DNA of 64,000 nucleotides from assembly GCF_004116625.1 (NCBI RefSeq), contig NZ_NXIE01000006.1, forward strand, positions 62,001 to 126,000. The letters are read 5' to 3'. Every line of letters begins with the position of its first letter. Positions within the stretch are counted from its first letter, which is position 1. The translations under genes were made by a program, and so were the position numbers. Under the pieces are notes generated by a model. That model made no database searches and was not told the origin of the DNA. It saw only the letters and a list, made by a program, of their open reading frames with translations. Below are positions 36,051 through 44,177 of the stretch, one piece after another. This stretch comes from Halarcobacter mediterraneus (GTDB taxonomy: Bacteria > Campylobacterota > Campylobacteria > Campylobacterales > Arcobacteraceae).

Positions 36051-36580
36051 TACAATACTCCGTCTATGATTTTCCATTCTTTATTTATTTTTTCAAGTTT
36101 TACAGTATGTTGTTTTGATTTTCCTTGACTATTTGTTTCTTCAAATTTTACTGTTGCTTCATTTCCACTTGAACTAACTTCTGAATTTAAGATTTTCATT
36201 TTTGTGTCTTTTTGTTTTTCCATTACTTCTGTCATTATTTCTTTAAAACAAAAACTTACTGTTTTATTTTGGATTTCACTTGAAAAACTTTGATACCCAT
36301 TACTTGTTCTATCTAAGACTTTTGAATCAATATTTTCTTTATTTAACAAAGGAATTACTTTATCTTTAAACTTTTTATTTGTTCCACAACTAAAAATTAT
36401 ATTTCTTGAAAATTCATCTTTAATATCTGAACTTACTGTTTTTGATACTTGATTAAAATCTGCATTTTTTAAACCACTTATATAATTTTCAACAACATTT
36501 TCTGGACTACTTTCCATACAACCACTTAAAACAAGTGTACTAACAACTCCAACTATTCCTATTTTTATTTTATTTTTCAT
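36050..36580 (-). CDS. lipoprotein with DUF4878-like domain
   Basis: A 176-residue lipoprotein: signal peptide with lipobox LVLSGC (Cys21), then a helix PENVVENYISGLKNADF and a C-terminal beta sheet ending EKINKEWKIIDGVL. That pattern is typical of DUF4878-type (NTF2-like) lipoproteins. It sits in the operon of exported element proteins. Lipoproteins on conjugative elements often act in surface exclusion; that role here is inference. Confidence 0.65.
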   Translation of the reverse strand: MKNKIKIGIVGVVSTLVLSGCMESSPENVVENYISGLKNADFNQVSKTVSSDIKDEFSRNIIFSCGTNKKFKDKVIPLLNKENIDSKVLDRTSNGYQSFSSEIQNKTVSFCFKEIMTEVMEKQKDTKMKILNSEVSSSGNEATVKFEETNSQGKSKQHTVKLEKINKEWKIIDGVL

Positions 36581-36645
36581 ATTTCTCCTTTTTTTATTTG
36601 TTTTAATTTTTTTAAAATTTAAAGTTTTAATTTAACTCCTCCTTT

Positions 36646-37080
36646 TTAATATGATTTATCTATATATTTTCTTTCTTCTCTACATAATTTAAAAACATCA
36701 TTTTTATTATAAAATCCTGCATTTATTTTGATTGGTTTTAATTGATAACAAACCATTCCATTTAAATATTCTTTTTTAGGATTTAACTTATAGATATATT
36801 TGTTATATTTGATTTTTTCTTGATACATTGTTCCAAAGGTAAAGGTATTATTTTTAAGTTCTACACCCATACTTTTTAGATATCCACTTGAAGAACTTAC
36901 TTTTTTATTGTCTAAGAAGTTTATATTTATCTCTTTACCTATTAGATTTAAAAAGCTAATCTTTTTATTTTTATCATAGTGACTAACTATCCAGCTACCT
37001 CTTAACTCTTCAAACTTATCAAATGAAAAAAGATTTGTTGTTAGTAGTAAAATACACATTAGTAAATTTTTTTTATACAT
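36646..37080 (-). CDS. secreted protein of unknown function, 144 aa
   Basis: A 144-residue exported protein with a signal peptide (residues 1-19, TTNLFSF). The mature domain is beta-rich and resembles lipocalin-like stress or META-type small domains by eye (ELRGSWIVSHYDKNKKISFL), with two cysteines near the end. It is the first gene of the operon read away from the XRE repressor and lies directly next to the operator cluster. Confidence 0.55.
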   Translation of the reverse strand: MYKKNLLMCILLLTTNLFSFDKFEELRGSWIVSHYDKNKKISFLNLIGKEININFLDNKKVSSSSGYLKSMGVELKNNTFTFGTMYQEKIKYNKYIYKLNPKKEYLNGMVCYQLKPIKINAGFYNKNDVFKLCREERKYIDKSY

Positions 37081-37092
37081 TGTTTTCCTTTC

Positions 37093-37199
37093 ACTCTGTT
37101 ATAACAGATTAGATTATATTGCATTAAAACTTAAATTTAGTCTGTAATTACAGATTGAAAAGATTTTTTATTTAAATTAATATCACTCTGTAATAAAAG
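37093..37199. promoter_or_regulatory. triple operator of the XRE repressor
   Basis: Two perfect dyads, CTGTTATAACAG (37096-37107) and CTGTAATTACAG (37142-37153), and a third related copy starting CACTCTGTAATAAAAG (37184-37199). All share (C/G)TCTGT(T/A)AT. They fill the 130-base gap between the divergent XRE gene and the exported-protein operon, a phage-like switch arrangement. Confidence 0.7.
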
Positions 37200-37210
37200 A
37201 GGATAAATTT

Positions 37211-37474
37211 ATGGAACAATTTAATGATTTTGAAGACTTTTCAGAAGAGCAAAAAGAACAATTTTTTAAAAATGTTGGTAAGAATGTATCAAGAATAAGA
37301 AAAAAACATAAATTATCCCAGTTAAAACTTAGCCAACTAATAGGACATAAATCAACTTCTTTGGTAAGTGGAGCAGAAATTTATTATAATAAACAACATT
37401 TTTCATTAGAACATTTAGCTTTAATTGCTTTTGTATTAAATGAAGATATAACTGAATTTTTCAAATCTATATAA
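37211..37474 (+). CDS. XRE-family repressor
   Basis: An 87-residue DNA-binding protein with a helix-turn-helix (NVSRIRKKHKLSQLKLSQLIGHKS, about residues 24-50) and a short C-terminal helix. The length is that of a minimal Cro/C-type regulator. It is divergent from the exported-protein operon and its 3' end overlaps the convergent rep gene by eight bases. It probably represses itself and the operon through the dyads directly upstream. Confidence 0.85.
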   Translation: MEQFNDFEDFSEEQKEQFFKNVGKNVSRIRKKHKLSQLKLSQLIGHKSTSLVSGAEIYYNKQHFSLEHLALIAFVLNEDITEFFKSI

Positions 37475-38870
37475 ACTGATACTTATTAAAATATCCCTCT
37501 TCTATCTTTTCAATAGAAAAAGGATTTATTTTTAACTTCTCAAATTCATAATTATATATTGGTATTTGTTCATTATGTTTTTTATTATAAATAAGCCATT
37601 TTTTGAAATATACTTTTTGAATAGCTTTTGAGTTATACTCTTTTATATAATTATCAATATTTTTTAAAATATTTCTTTTGAAAGAATTTATATTTTTTTT
37701 ATTCTTTAGCTTTTCAAACTCTTCTTTTATTGCTTGAAAATTTATTGATATTCTTTTAACTTTCTCTTCTTCAAATCTGAAATAACCTTTTAATATAATT
37801 TTCTCTATTTGGTAATAAATTGGAATATTACCTCTTTTAAAATATTTTATTATCTTTGGTTTATATTGATTTAAAAACTTATAAACTATCTCTATTTTTT
37901 CTTGATTAGTATGTCTAAAATTAGAGCTTGTGAAAAATCTTGTTTTTGAAAAATATCTTTTATATTGATTATAAAAAAGATTCTCAGATTTTGTTGTTTT
38001 TAAAAGATATTTATTTAAATAAGTTGAAGCTTTTGCATTTTTTAATATTTCATATGTTGTCTCTTTTAATTTAAAATTATCTATTGTCATAGAATAAACC
38101 TCTTCTACTATATTTAAAAAGGTTTTATCTATATAAAATAATGAATGAAGATGTCCATCTAAACTCTTATGAGGTTCTAGGATTTTTATAAAATCAATGT
38201 TTATTACTTCTTTATTAGTTATGTTATTGCTTTTACAATATCTTCTAATTTTATATTTTAATGTGTGATAGAAATATCTATGAATTTCATTTAATAGTTT
38301 TAAACCCTTTTCAACATTTTCTTCAAATTTATCCTTTGAATTATAGGTATTTGTTTCAAAACCATTTTTATTATATTTATGAAATTGCTTGTTTGGCAGA
38401 GTAAAGGTTATAAATACTTTTTCTTTTTGTTTATTTACATAATCTAAATACATAACCTTAGCTATCTTTTTATAGCTATATAATTTATCTTTATTTGATA
38501 GAAAATCTCCTTTTTTATACTCTTTAAATTTTAATTCTACTTCATTTATATCGTTTGATTTAACATCATAATAAAAGTCATTAGCATATTTAAACATACC
38601 ATTTTGAAGACTATAATCTTTAACTTTATTAGTTTTAATATTTTTTGATTTTAGATTATTTTTTACAAAGTATTCAAGTAATTTTGAAGATTTTACAATA
38701 TAAGAGTATTCAAGTTTATTTTTTAATTCTTTAATAGTATCAGCATAAGAAAGATTTTTAATACCTAAATTATTTAGATTATATTGTAAGCTATTTAATT
38801 GTTTATCACTTAAATTATATCTTGAAAAATTCAATAAACTAACATCTACTTTTGAAAAATTTACACTCAA
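37467..38870 (-). CDS. HUH rolling-circle replication initiator
   Basis: A 467-residue endonuclease of the HUH type. Motif I is KVFITFTLPN (151-160). Motif II is LDGHLHSLFY with the metal-binding H240-x-H242. Motif III is ASTYLNKYLL with Tyr284 and Tyr288, the two-tyrosine pattern of phage gpA-type initiators. It would nick one strand at an origin and start rolling-circle replication of the excised element, and could double as relaxase. Three strong hairpins lie just upstream of its start. Confidence 0.78.
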   Translation of the reverse strand: MSVNFSKVDVSLLNFSRYNLSDKQLNSLQYNLNNLGIKNLSYADTIKELKNKLEYSYIVKSSKLLEYFVKNNLKSKNIKTNKVKDYSLQNGMFKYANDFYYDVKSNDINEVELKFKEYKKGDFLSNKDKLYSYKKIAKVMYLDYVNKQKEKVFITFTLPNKQFHKYNKNGFETNTYNSKDKFEENVEKGLKLLNEIHRYFYHTLKYKIRRYCKSNNITNKEVINIDFIKILEPHKSLDGHLHSLFYIDKTFLNIVEEVYSMTIDNFKLKETTYEILKNAKASTYLNKYLLKTTKSENLFYNQYKRYFSKTRFFTSSNFRHTNQEKIEIVYKFLNQYKPKIIKYFKRGNIPIYYQIEKIILKGYFRFEEEKVKRISINFQAIKEEFEKLKNKKNINSFKRNILKNIDNYIKEYNSKAIQKVYFKKWLIYNKKHNEQIPIYNYEFEKLKINPFSIEKIEEGYFNKYQFI

Positions 38871-38976
38871 TAATTTAACCTTTTTTTCTAATATACTTAT
38901 ATTATAAGATGTAATTATTGATTTTTTTTAGACTATCTATGAAATTTATAATATTTCTTATATTGCTCACAGTTTA

Positions 38977-39138
38977 TTAAAAGTTAGTCAAGGCAACTTT
39001 TAAGAATTTGAAAATTATATATTTTATATGCTTTCTTGGTAGGAGGTGGGGAAGTGAAAAACTTTTGCTATTTTTCACTTTTCCCCAAAAGGGATTAAAC
39101 TATCTATTTTATATTATAAAAATAGATTGAATAGTTTA
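38977..39138. other. hairpin cluster, candidate rolling-circle origin
   Basis: The 348-base gap upstream of the initiator holds three inverted repeats in a row: 38977-38985 with 38995-39003 (9-base stem), 39048-39061 with 39071-39086 (GGGGAAGTGAAAAA arms, two-base bulge) and a nested dyad 39096-39138. The second has unusually GC-rich ends for this DNA. Such structures are typical of double- or single-strand origins beside rep genes. No nick site could be identified. Confidence 0.5.
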
Positions 39139-39218
39139 AAAATGAAATTTTAGAGTTTATCATTTAAGATTATTAAAAAACTATTACTTTTTAATTTACT
39201 TATTTAAAATTTTGAATA

Positions 39219-40622
39219 TTAAAAATTGAATTTTATCTCACTATCATTATTTTTTATATCTTCCATTTTACCACTTTTATCAATTACAATATCTTTATTA
39301 TTCTCTTTTATTTCATTAGTTTCTTCTTTAATAGAAGTTAAATCTGATGGTTCAATTGGTTTCTTAGGTGGTGTATCTTCTTTACATAAATCTATATTAT
39401 TCTTTTTAGCAAATATTTTCATTCGCTCAACTATATCTTCATTTAATTCTGTTGGCTCCAATATTTTTACATATTCAATAGTATGAAAAATAGTTGATAT
39501 TATATATTCTTTATCATCTTCTGCAAAAATATAGCATTTATTAGGTAATGTATCTAAACCGTACTCTTTTGAAAAGTCTTGCTTTTCTTCTTCTGTAACG
39601 TATAACTTCATATTTGATAATGGTTTAACTTGGAAATATTCAACTATATTTGTATCAATTTCTAATAACACTGTTTTAGATGGTTGATTCTTTTTATATG
39701 ATTCAACAGAAAGCATTGAGTAACTAGGATTAAATAAATATTTTTGATTAGTGGAAGATTCTTCTACTTCATAATTACTATAAGTTTTATCTTTTAATGT
39801 AATTCTTTCAATTTTATCAAAGTCAATTTCATGCTTTAAATCATCTTCATCTACTTCATATCTTAAAACTTTATATTGATTATGTCCCTCTTTCTTATAT
39901 ATAATCTGCATTGGATAAATTGAAAATTCTTCATCCTTATTATATATTTTTATTGTTAAATCATCTAATTCATTTATCGCATCAATAATTGTAGCTTCTA
40001 TAAAATTTAGTTTATTATGATAGATTGAAGGTTTTATTATATATTTAATAACTTCATCAATATTCTCAAAATATTTAGATACAGTAGAATCATAATGTTT
40101 TCCAAGATATCCTAATAAAGAAGGGGTCAGAAATTTCAATACATTGTTATCTATAATCTCATATCTACTATCTTTAAACCAGTTTTTTGAAAACAATGCA
40201 TAATTTGGCTGTTTATGGTTTAATAGTCTCAAGCATTTTAAAAGACGTAAAGCTTCTTTTGAGGTCGAGTCATTCTTATTTTCTTTTATTTTAAAAAACA
40301 GTTTTTCAACTAATTCCTCTTGAGAAACTTCATTATAATATTGATGAATTTTGAATTTAGAAGAATCTACAAATACATTTAAATCATTATTTATACACAT
40401 AGCTTCAAGTATTGCGTTAGCTAAAATATAAGACTTATTAGTCTCCTTTGGTTTGTATTTAAAGCAGGTTTTTTCTAAAGACTCTATATATTCTTCAACT
40501 TTCTGTCTTAATTTTTCTTCTTGAAGTTCAGATAAATTAAATTTATCACTTAATCTTTCAATTTCATCTTCAACTTCATTGAAGTCAATACTTCTTATTT
40601 CTTTTTCTAGTTCTTTTTTCAT
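39219..40622 (-). CDS. WYL-domain-like regulator
   Basis: A 467-residue protein. Residues about 210-310 resemble a WYL domain: IYPMQIIYKKEGHNQYKVLRY followed by FDKIERITLKDKTY. Then comes a WCX-like strand pattern (KTVLLEIDTNIVEYFQVKPL) and a low-complexity acidic tail. The N-terminus is coiled-coil (about 1-55); I see no clear helix-turn-helix. WYL proteins are ligand-sensing regulators common near phage-defence genes. It is divergent from the methyltransferase operon across a 297-base regulatory gap. Confidence 0.5.
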   Translation of the reverse strand: MKKELEKEIRSIDFNEVEDEIERLSDKFNLSELQEEKLRQKVEEYIESLEKTCFKYKPKETNKSYILANAILEAMCINNDLNVFVDSSKFKIHQYYNEVSQEELVEKLFFKIKENKNDSTSKEALRLLKCLRLLNHKQPNYALFSKNWFKDSRYEIIDNNVLKFLTPSLLGYLGKHYDSTVSKYFENIDEVIKYIIKPSIYHNKLNFIEATIIDAINELDDLTIKIYNKDEEFSIYPMQIIYKKEGHNQYKVLRYEVDEDDLKHEIDFDKIERITLKDKTYSNYEVEESSTNQKYLFNPSYSMLSVESYKKNQPSKTVLLEIDTNIVEYFQVKPLSNMKLYVTEEEKQDFSKEYGLDTLPNKCYIFAEDDKEYIISTIFHTIEYVKILEPTELNEDIVERMKIFAKKNNIDLCKEDTPPKKPIEPSDLTSIKEETNEIKENNKDIVIDKSGKMEDIKNNDSEIKFNF

Positions 40623-40801
40623 AATAAATTATACAAACTTAATTCTTAGAGGGAGATTTCCCACACCACTTTGCAAAAATTCCATTATCCATTAAATGAC
40701 TCTTTAAATAAACAATTTAAAAGTCATTGATGTGTTATTTTAAAATCTATTGTTAAAAAGTTTAAATTTTACATTCTCAATGATTTTAATTTCAGTGTAG
40801 A

Positions 40802-40898
40802 CGACAATTTGTCGGAATTTGAATAGGTCAGTCTATTTAAATCACTAGATTAAAATTATGACCTATTCATACCTATTCACTTATTTTTTGTAAGTGAA
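40802..40898. promoter_or_regulatory. divergent control region with dyads
   Basis: The gap between the WYL-like and methyltransferase genes holds CGACAATTTGTCG (40802-40814), an inverted pair GAATAGGTCA/TGACCTATTC (40821-40830 and 40859-40868) with a further ACCTATTC copy at 40871-40878, and a hairpin 40876-40898. These are likely binding sites for the element's own regulators. The GACAAWTTGTC dyad recurs at 41319-41329 and 33854-33864. Confidence 0.5.
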
Positions 40899-40919
40899 AT
40901 ATTCATTAAGGAAAAGGCT

Positions 40920-42146
40920 ATGAATAAAACAATTGAAATATTATTCAATGATTTGGTATTTGAGTTTTCAGACTCAAATGAGAATTATAATGTTGTTTAT
41001 AAACTAATTTCTCAATATCACATAAGTGATTCTATTTGGAAAAACAAAATCACTAAGAGCATAAAAAAAGCTTTAAAACTTGATTGTAAAAAAACTGCTT
41101 TGAGAGAATTAAAAATTCTTTTGAATAAATGTTTAGAAAAGAATTTTGAAACAAAAGCGATTTCTGCATTTCCTTACCCTGGTGGTAAGAATAAAATGAA
41201 GAAAGAACTAAACTATGCCCTTGAGGTTTTAAATGAAGATAAAACTGAAATAGGTGAAAAATTTGAAATATATGCCGATATATTTTTTGGTGCAGGTGGC
41301 TCTTTAATCTCAATGTCTGACAAATTGTCGGAAATTGGAATTAAAAAAGTGATAGTTAATGAATTAAATAAGACGATAATAAATATTCATAAACTAATTA
41401 AAGAGAAACCAAATCAACTAATAGATGCATTTTCTAATTTGATAAAAACTAAAGTTGTTTCCAAATTTGGAAGAATTTTTCTTGAAAAAGAGGAATATGA
41501 AATATTGGCTTCTGAATTGAAAGAAGAAGTTCATAATTTAGAAAAAAATAATGAAAGAGGTGTTGAAACTGCTATTAGATTCATTCTATTACAATGTATT
41601 CAATATTCAAGTAATTACACTCCTAAAGTAACTTTTGAAGTTTCAAACTTTAGTAATAAAATTTATTCTTCAGAAAAAATTGTTGAAGTAATCTCTTCGT
41701 TCTCAAATAGAATAAAAAAAATACATTCTATTTACAATAAGTTCGACATTGAATTCAAATGTGAAGATGCATGGGAAGTATTACAACAATATAAAAAAAA
41801 TAAAAATATCTTATTTAACATTGATATTATTTATGTTGTTGAAGATAACACTCCTATTGAAAACTTTTCTTCTAATTATTTTGAAGAACTACAATCTAAA
41901 GATATTCCATTAGCAAGAACAAATTATGGTGTTAAAAAATTTGACTCTATTAAATACATTAAAGAGTTGAAATATATTAACTGTATTTATAACAATAATG
42001 CACACCCTGCTATTGAATATTATAGGAGAAAATTTGGTTTAGAAAAACTTATTTTCACACGTGTCGAAACTTCTTCTTCGATTGAAAAAGGAGCATATAG
42101 ACATACGGCAAACGAATACATTGTATTTGGTTTAAAAAATAACTAA
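40920..42146 (+). CDS. D12-class adenine methyltransferase-like protein, altered motif IV
   Basis: A 408-residue protein with the Dam/D12 pattern: FPYPGGKNKM (84-93), YADIFFGAGGSLISM (118-132) and INELNKTIINIHKLI-like acceptor (about 146-160). The catalytic motif expected as DPPY reads DIIY (302-305), with both prolines lost. It may be a divergent active enzyme or a methyltransferase fold used for binding. It has an 80-residue N-terminal extension. The downstream gene is also a methyltransferase, suggesting a paired modification or partition module. Confidence 0.6.
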   Translation: MNKTIEILFNDLVFEFSDSNENYNVVYKLISQYHISDSIWKNKITKSIKKALKLDCKKTALRELKILLNKCLEKNFETKAISAFPYPGGKNKMKKELNYALEVLNEDKTEIGEKFEIYADIFFGAGGSLISMSDKLSEIGIKKVIVNELNKTIINIHKLIKEKPNQLIDAFSNLIKTKVVSKFGRIFLEKEEYEILASELKEEVHNLEKNNERGVETAIRFILLQCIQYSSNYTPKVTFEVSNFSNKIYSSEKIVEVISSFSNRIKKIHSIYNKFDIEFKCEDAWEVLQQYKKNKNILFNIDIIYVVEDNTPIENFSSNYFEELQSKDIPLARTNYGVKKFDSIKYIKELKYINCIYNNNAHPAIEYYRRKFGLEKLIFTRVETSSSIEKGAYRHTANEYIVFGLKNN

Positions 42147-42164
42147 TAATTGAAAGGAATTATT

Positions 42165-43856
42165 ATGAATAACATTAAGACAATAAAAATTGAACAAGTA
42201 AAAATTGGTGAGAGAGTAACTTCTTTAGATACAAAAACTGTGGAACTAATAAAAAAATCTATTAATGAAAATGGACAATATAATCCTATTTCATTAAATT
42301 TGATTGATGGTGAATATGTCCTTATTTCTGGTTATCATAGATTGATAGCTCATAAAGAATTAGGTCTTACAGAAATTGAAGCTTCTGTTTATACAGATTT
42401 ATCAAAAGAAAAAGTTGAGATAATTGAACTAGAAGAAAATATTATCAGAAAACATTTTGATCACTTTGAATTAGGAAAACTAATTGAAAAGTATGATAAG
42501 TTATGTTCAAACACTTCAAAAACAAAAAAGGCAAAAGCTAAAAATGAAGAGATTAAAGACAAAACTGGTGTACAACCAAGAGAAATTCAAAGGTCAAGAA
42601 AACTTTGGAATGAGTTATCTAAAAATAAATCTTTAATTGAACATTTAGAAACAAAAACAGAACCTTTAGTTAATGAGGATTTGAAAAAGCTTGCTTCTTT
42701 TTCAAAAGAAAATCAAGAGATAATTATAAATCTAACCAAAGATTTACTTAATAAAAAAACTTTAAAAAATGCAATTCTTAAAGTAGAACATACAATTGAA
42801 GAGAAGATTGAACAGTCAAGGAAACAAAATCTAAGAAAACTTACTTCTAACGTATGTTTTAAGGGTGATTCACTTGAAATCTTAAAGTCAATTCCTAAAA
42901 ATCACTTTTCACATTGTATTACTGACATTCCTTATGGTATTTCAGTAAAAAAAGAAATGGGGAAAAATACAACTTCTTGTAAAAGTGAAGAATGGGATAA
43001 AGATATACCTCCTTTAGAGTTATTTAATGAGATATACAGAACACTAAAGCCTGGTGGTTTTTTTGTAACTACATTTTCTCCAAGAAGCGATTTAATTTTA
43101 AATCTTCATGACAAACTTAAAGAAGTAGGTTTTAATATTAAGTTTAATCAACTTTATTGGGTTCATGATCCAAATCTTCCAAGAAGTTATTGGATGGAAG
43201 ATAAACAAAAAAGTAAAGTTAAAGAAGATGAAGATAATGTTGATAAATCTTCTAACTTTAAAGGTGAAAAGACACCTCATATAGCATCATCAGTTGAGCC
43301 AATTATTATTGTACAAAAACCTTTTGAAGATTTAATTTATGAGCATGCTACAAAAGCTCTTAATGATGACACTTTATCAAAAGGGACAATTAATATAGAG
43401 GAAACTAAGGTTAATAACAAACAAGTTCAACAACTCATTTCTATTGAAGAAATAAATGAGTTTATTGGAAAAAGGTTTTCAATTAAAAATTGGAGCCAAC
43501 AAATATTTGGTAATATGATTTTTACTTCTAAACCTAACGAAGAAAAAAATTATAATTACAAGGGTGAAGAAATTAAATCAAAGAATGTAAATTCTAAAAA
43601 GGCAAATGACCATGCAAGTGTAAAGCCAGTTGCACTATTTGCGTATTTACTAAAACTTTTTAACACAGATAAGGATGGAATAATATTAGAACCTTTTGCT
43701 GGTTCAGGTACAACTCTTATTTCATCAAAACTTCTCAAAATGAATTATTTTGGGATAGAACAAGATGATGGATATTATGAAATCATTAAACAGAGACTTA
43801 TTCAAGATAAATCATATACAAATGATGATTTAAAATCTAACTTTTTTAACAACTAG
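42165..43856 (+). CDS. ParB-DNA methyltransferase fusion
   Basis: A protein of about 563 residues. The N-terminal ParB/Srx-like domain (about 1-100) contains GEYVLISGYHRLIAHKELG and ENIIRKHF. A helical linker leads to an N4/N6 methyltransferase of beta order: CITDIPYGIS (DPPY variant, 254-257) first, then ILEPFAGSGTTLISSKLL near the C-terminus. The ATG at 42165 is chosen because AAAGGA lies just before it. Such fusions occur on phages and plasmids. It may modify element DNA or target sites through the ParB part. Confidence 0.85.
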   Translation: MNNIKTIKIEQVKIGERVTSLDTKTVELIKKSINENGQYNPISLNLIDGEYVLISGYHRLIAHKELGLTEIEASVYTDLSKEKVEIIELEENIIRKHFDHFELGKLIEKYDKLCSNTSKTKKAKAKNEEIKDKTGVQPREIQRSRKLWNELSKNKSLIEHLETKTEPLVNEDLKKLASFSKENQEIIINLTKDLLNKKTLKNAILKVEHTIEEKIEQSRKQNLRKLTSNVCFKGDSLEILKSIPKNHFSHCITDIPYGISVKKEMGKNTTSCKSEEWDKDIPPLELFNEIYRTLKPGGFFVTTFSPRSDLILNLHDKLKEVGFNIKFNQLYWVHDPNLPRSYWMEDKQKSKVKEDEDNVDKSSNFKGEKTPHIASSVEPIIIVQKPFEDLIYEHATKALNDDTLSKGTINIEETKVNNKQVQQLISIEEINEFIGKRFSIKNWSQQIFGNMIFTSKPNEEKNYNYKGEEIKSKNVNSKKANDHASVKPVALFAYLLKLFNTDKDGIILEPFAGSGTTLISSKLLKMNYFGIEQDDGYYEIIKQRLIQDKSYTNDDLKSNFFNN

Positions 43857-43858
43857 TT

Positions 43859-43884
43859 TAGTAGTGGGATATTTCCCACTACTA
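43859..43884 (+). terminator. hairpin after the ParB-methyltransferase gene
   Basis: A perfect 11-base stem (43859-43869 with 43874-43884, TAGTAGTGGGA arms) and a 4-base loop, two bases after the stop. Only a short T-poor tail follows, so termination may be partial. It separates the modification genes from the excisionase and integrase. Confidence 0.55.
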
Positions 43885-43919
43885 CTTATTATCATTCTCT
43901 ATATAAAGGAGATATTACA

Positions 43920-44177
43920 ATGGAAGATAATTTTAAACAATCAGAATATCTAGCTTTAAAATCATTGGTATTAGAACTAAAAGAGATGATTAGTCTTATG
44001 ATACCTCAAAAAGCAAGTGTTAGTTACTTATCTGAAACTACTGGAAAAAGTAGACAATCAATAAGACAATTTCTTATAAATAATTTTGAACCTGAAGTTG
44101 ATTATTGGGTTGATGGTGGTAAAATGTTTGCATCACAAAAGGCAGTAATTACTATTTTGAATAGGAGTTCAAAATGA
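43920..44177 (+). CDS. excisionase-like HTH protein
   Basis: An 85-residue protein with a helix-turn-helix at about residues 33-60 (VSYLSETTGKSRQSIRQFLINN) and a wing-like FASQKAVITIL end, resembling HTH_17/excisionase proteins. Its stop overlaps the integrase start. A recombination directionality factor role is inferred from that coupling. Confidence 0.65.
   Translation: MEDNFKQSEYLALKSLVLELKEMISLMIPQKASVSYLSETTGKSRQSIRQFLINNFEPEVDYWVDGGKMFASQKAVITILNRSSK

Noticed and set aside
32090-38870. The element might be a filamentous phage (HUH initiator, ATPase, small membrane proteins).
   Set aside because: The ATPase has N-terminal membrane helices and FtsK-type motifs rather than a Zot layout with a C-terminal helix. 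No major coat or adsorption protein is evident, and 20 kb with restriction cargo is large for that group. Not fully excluded.
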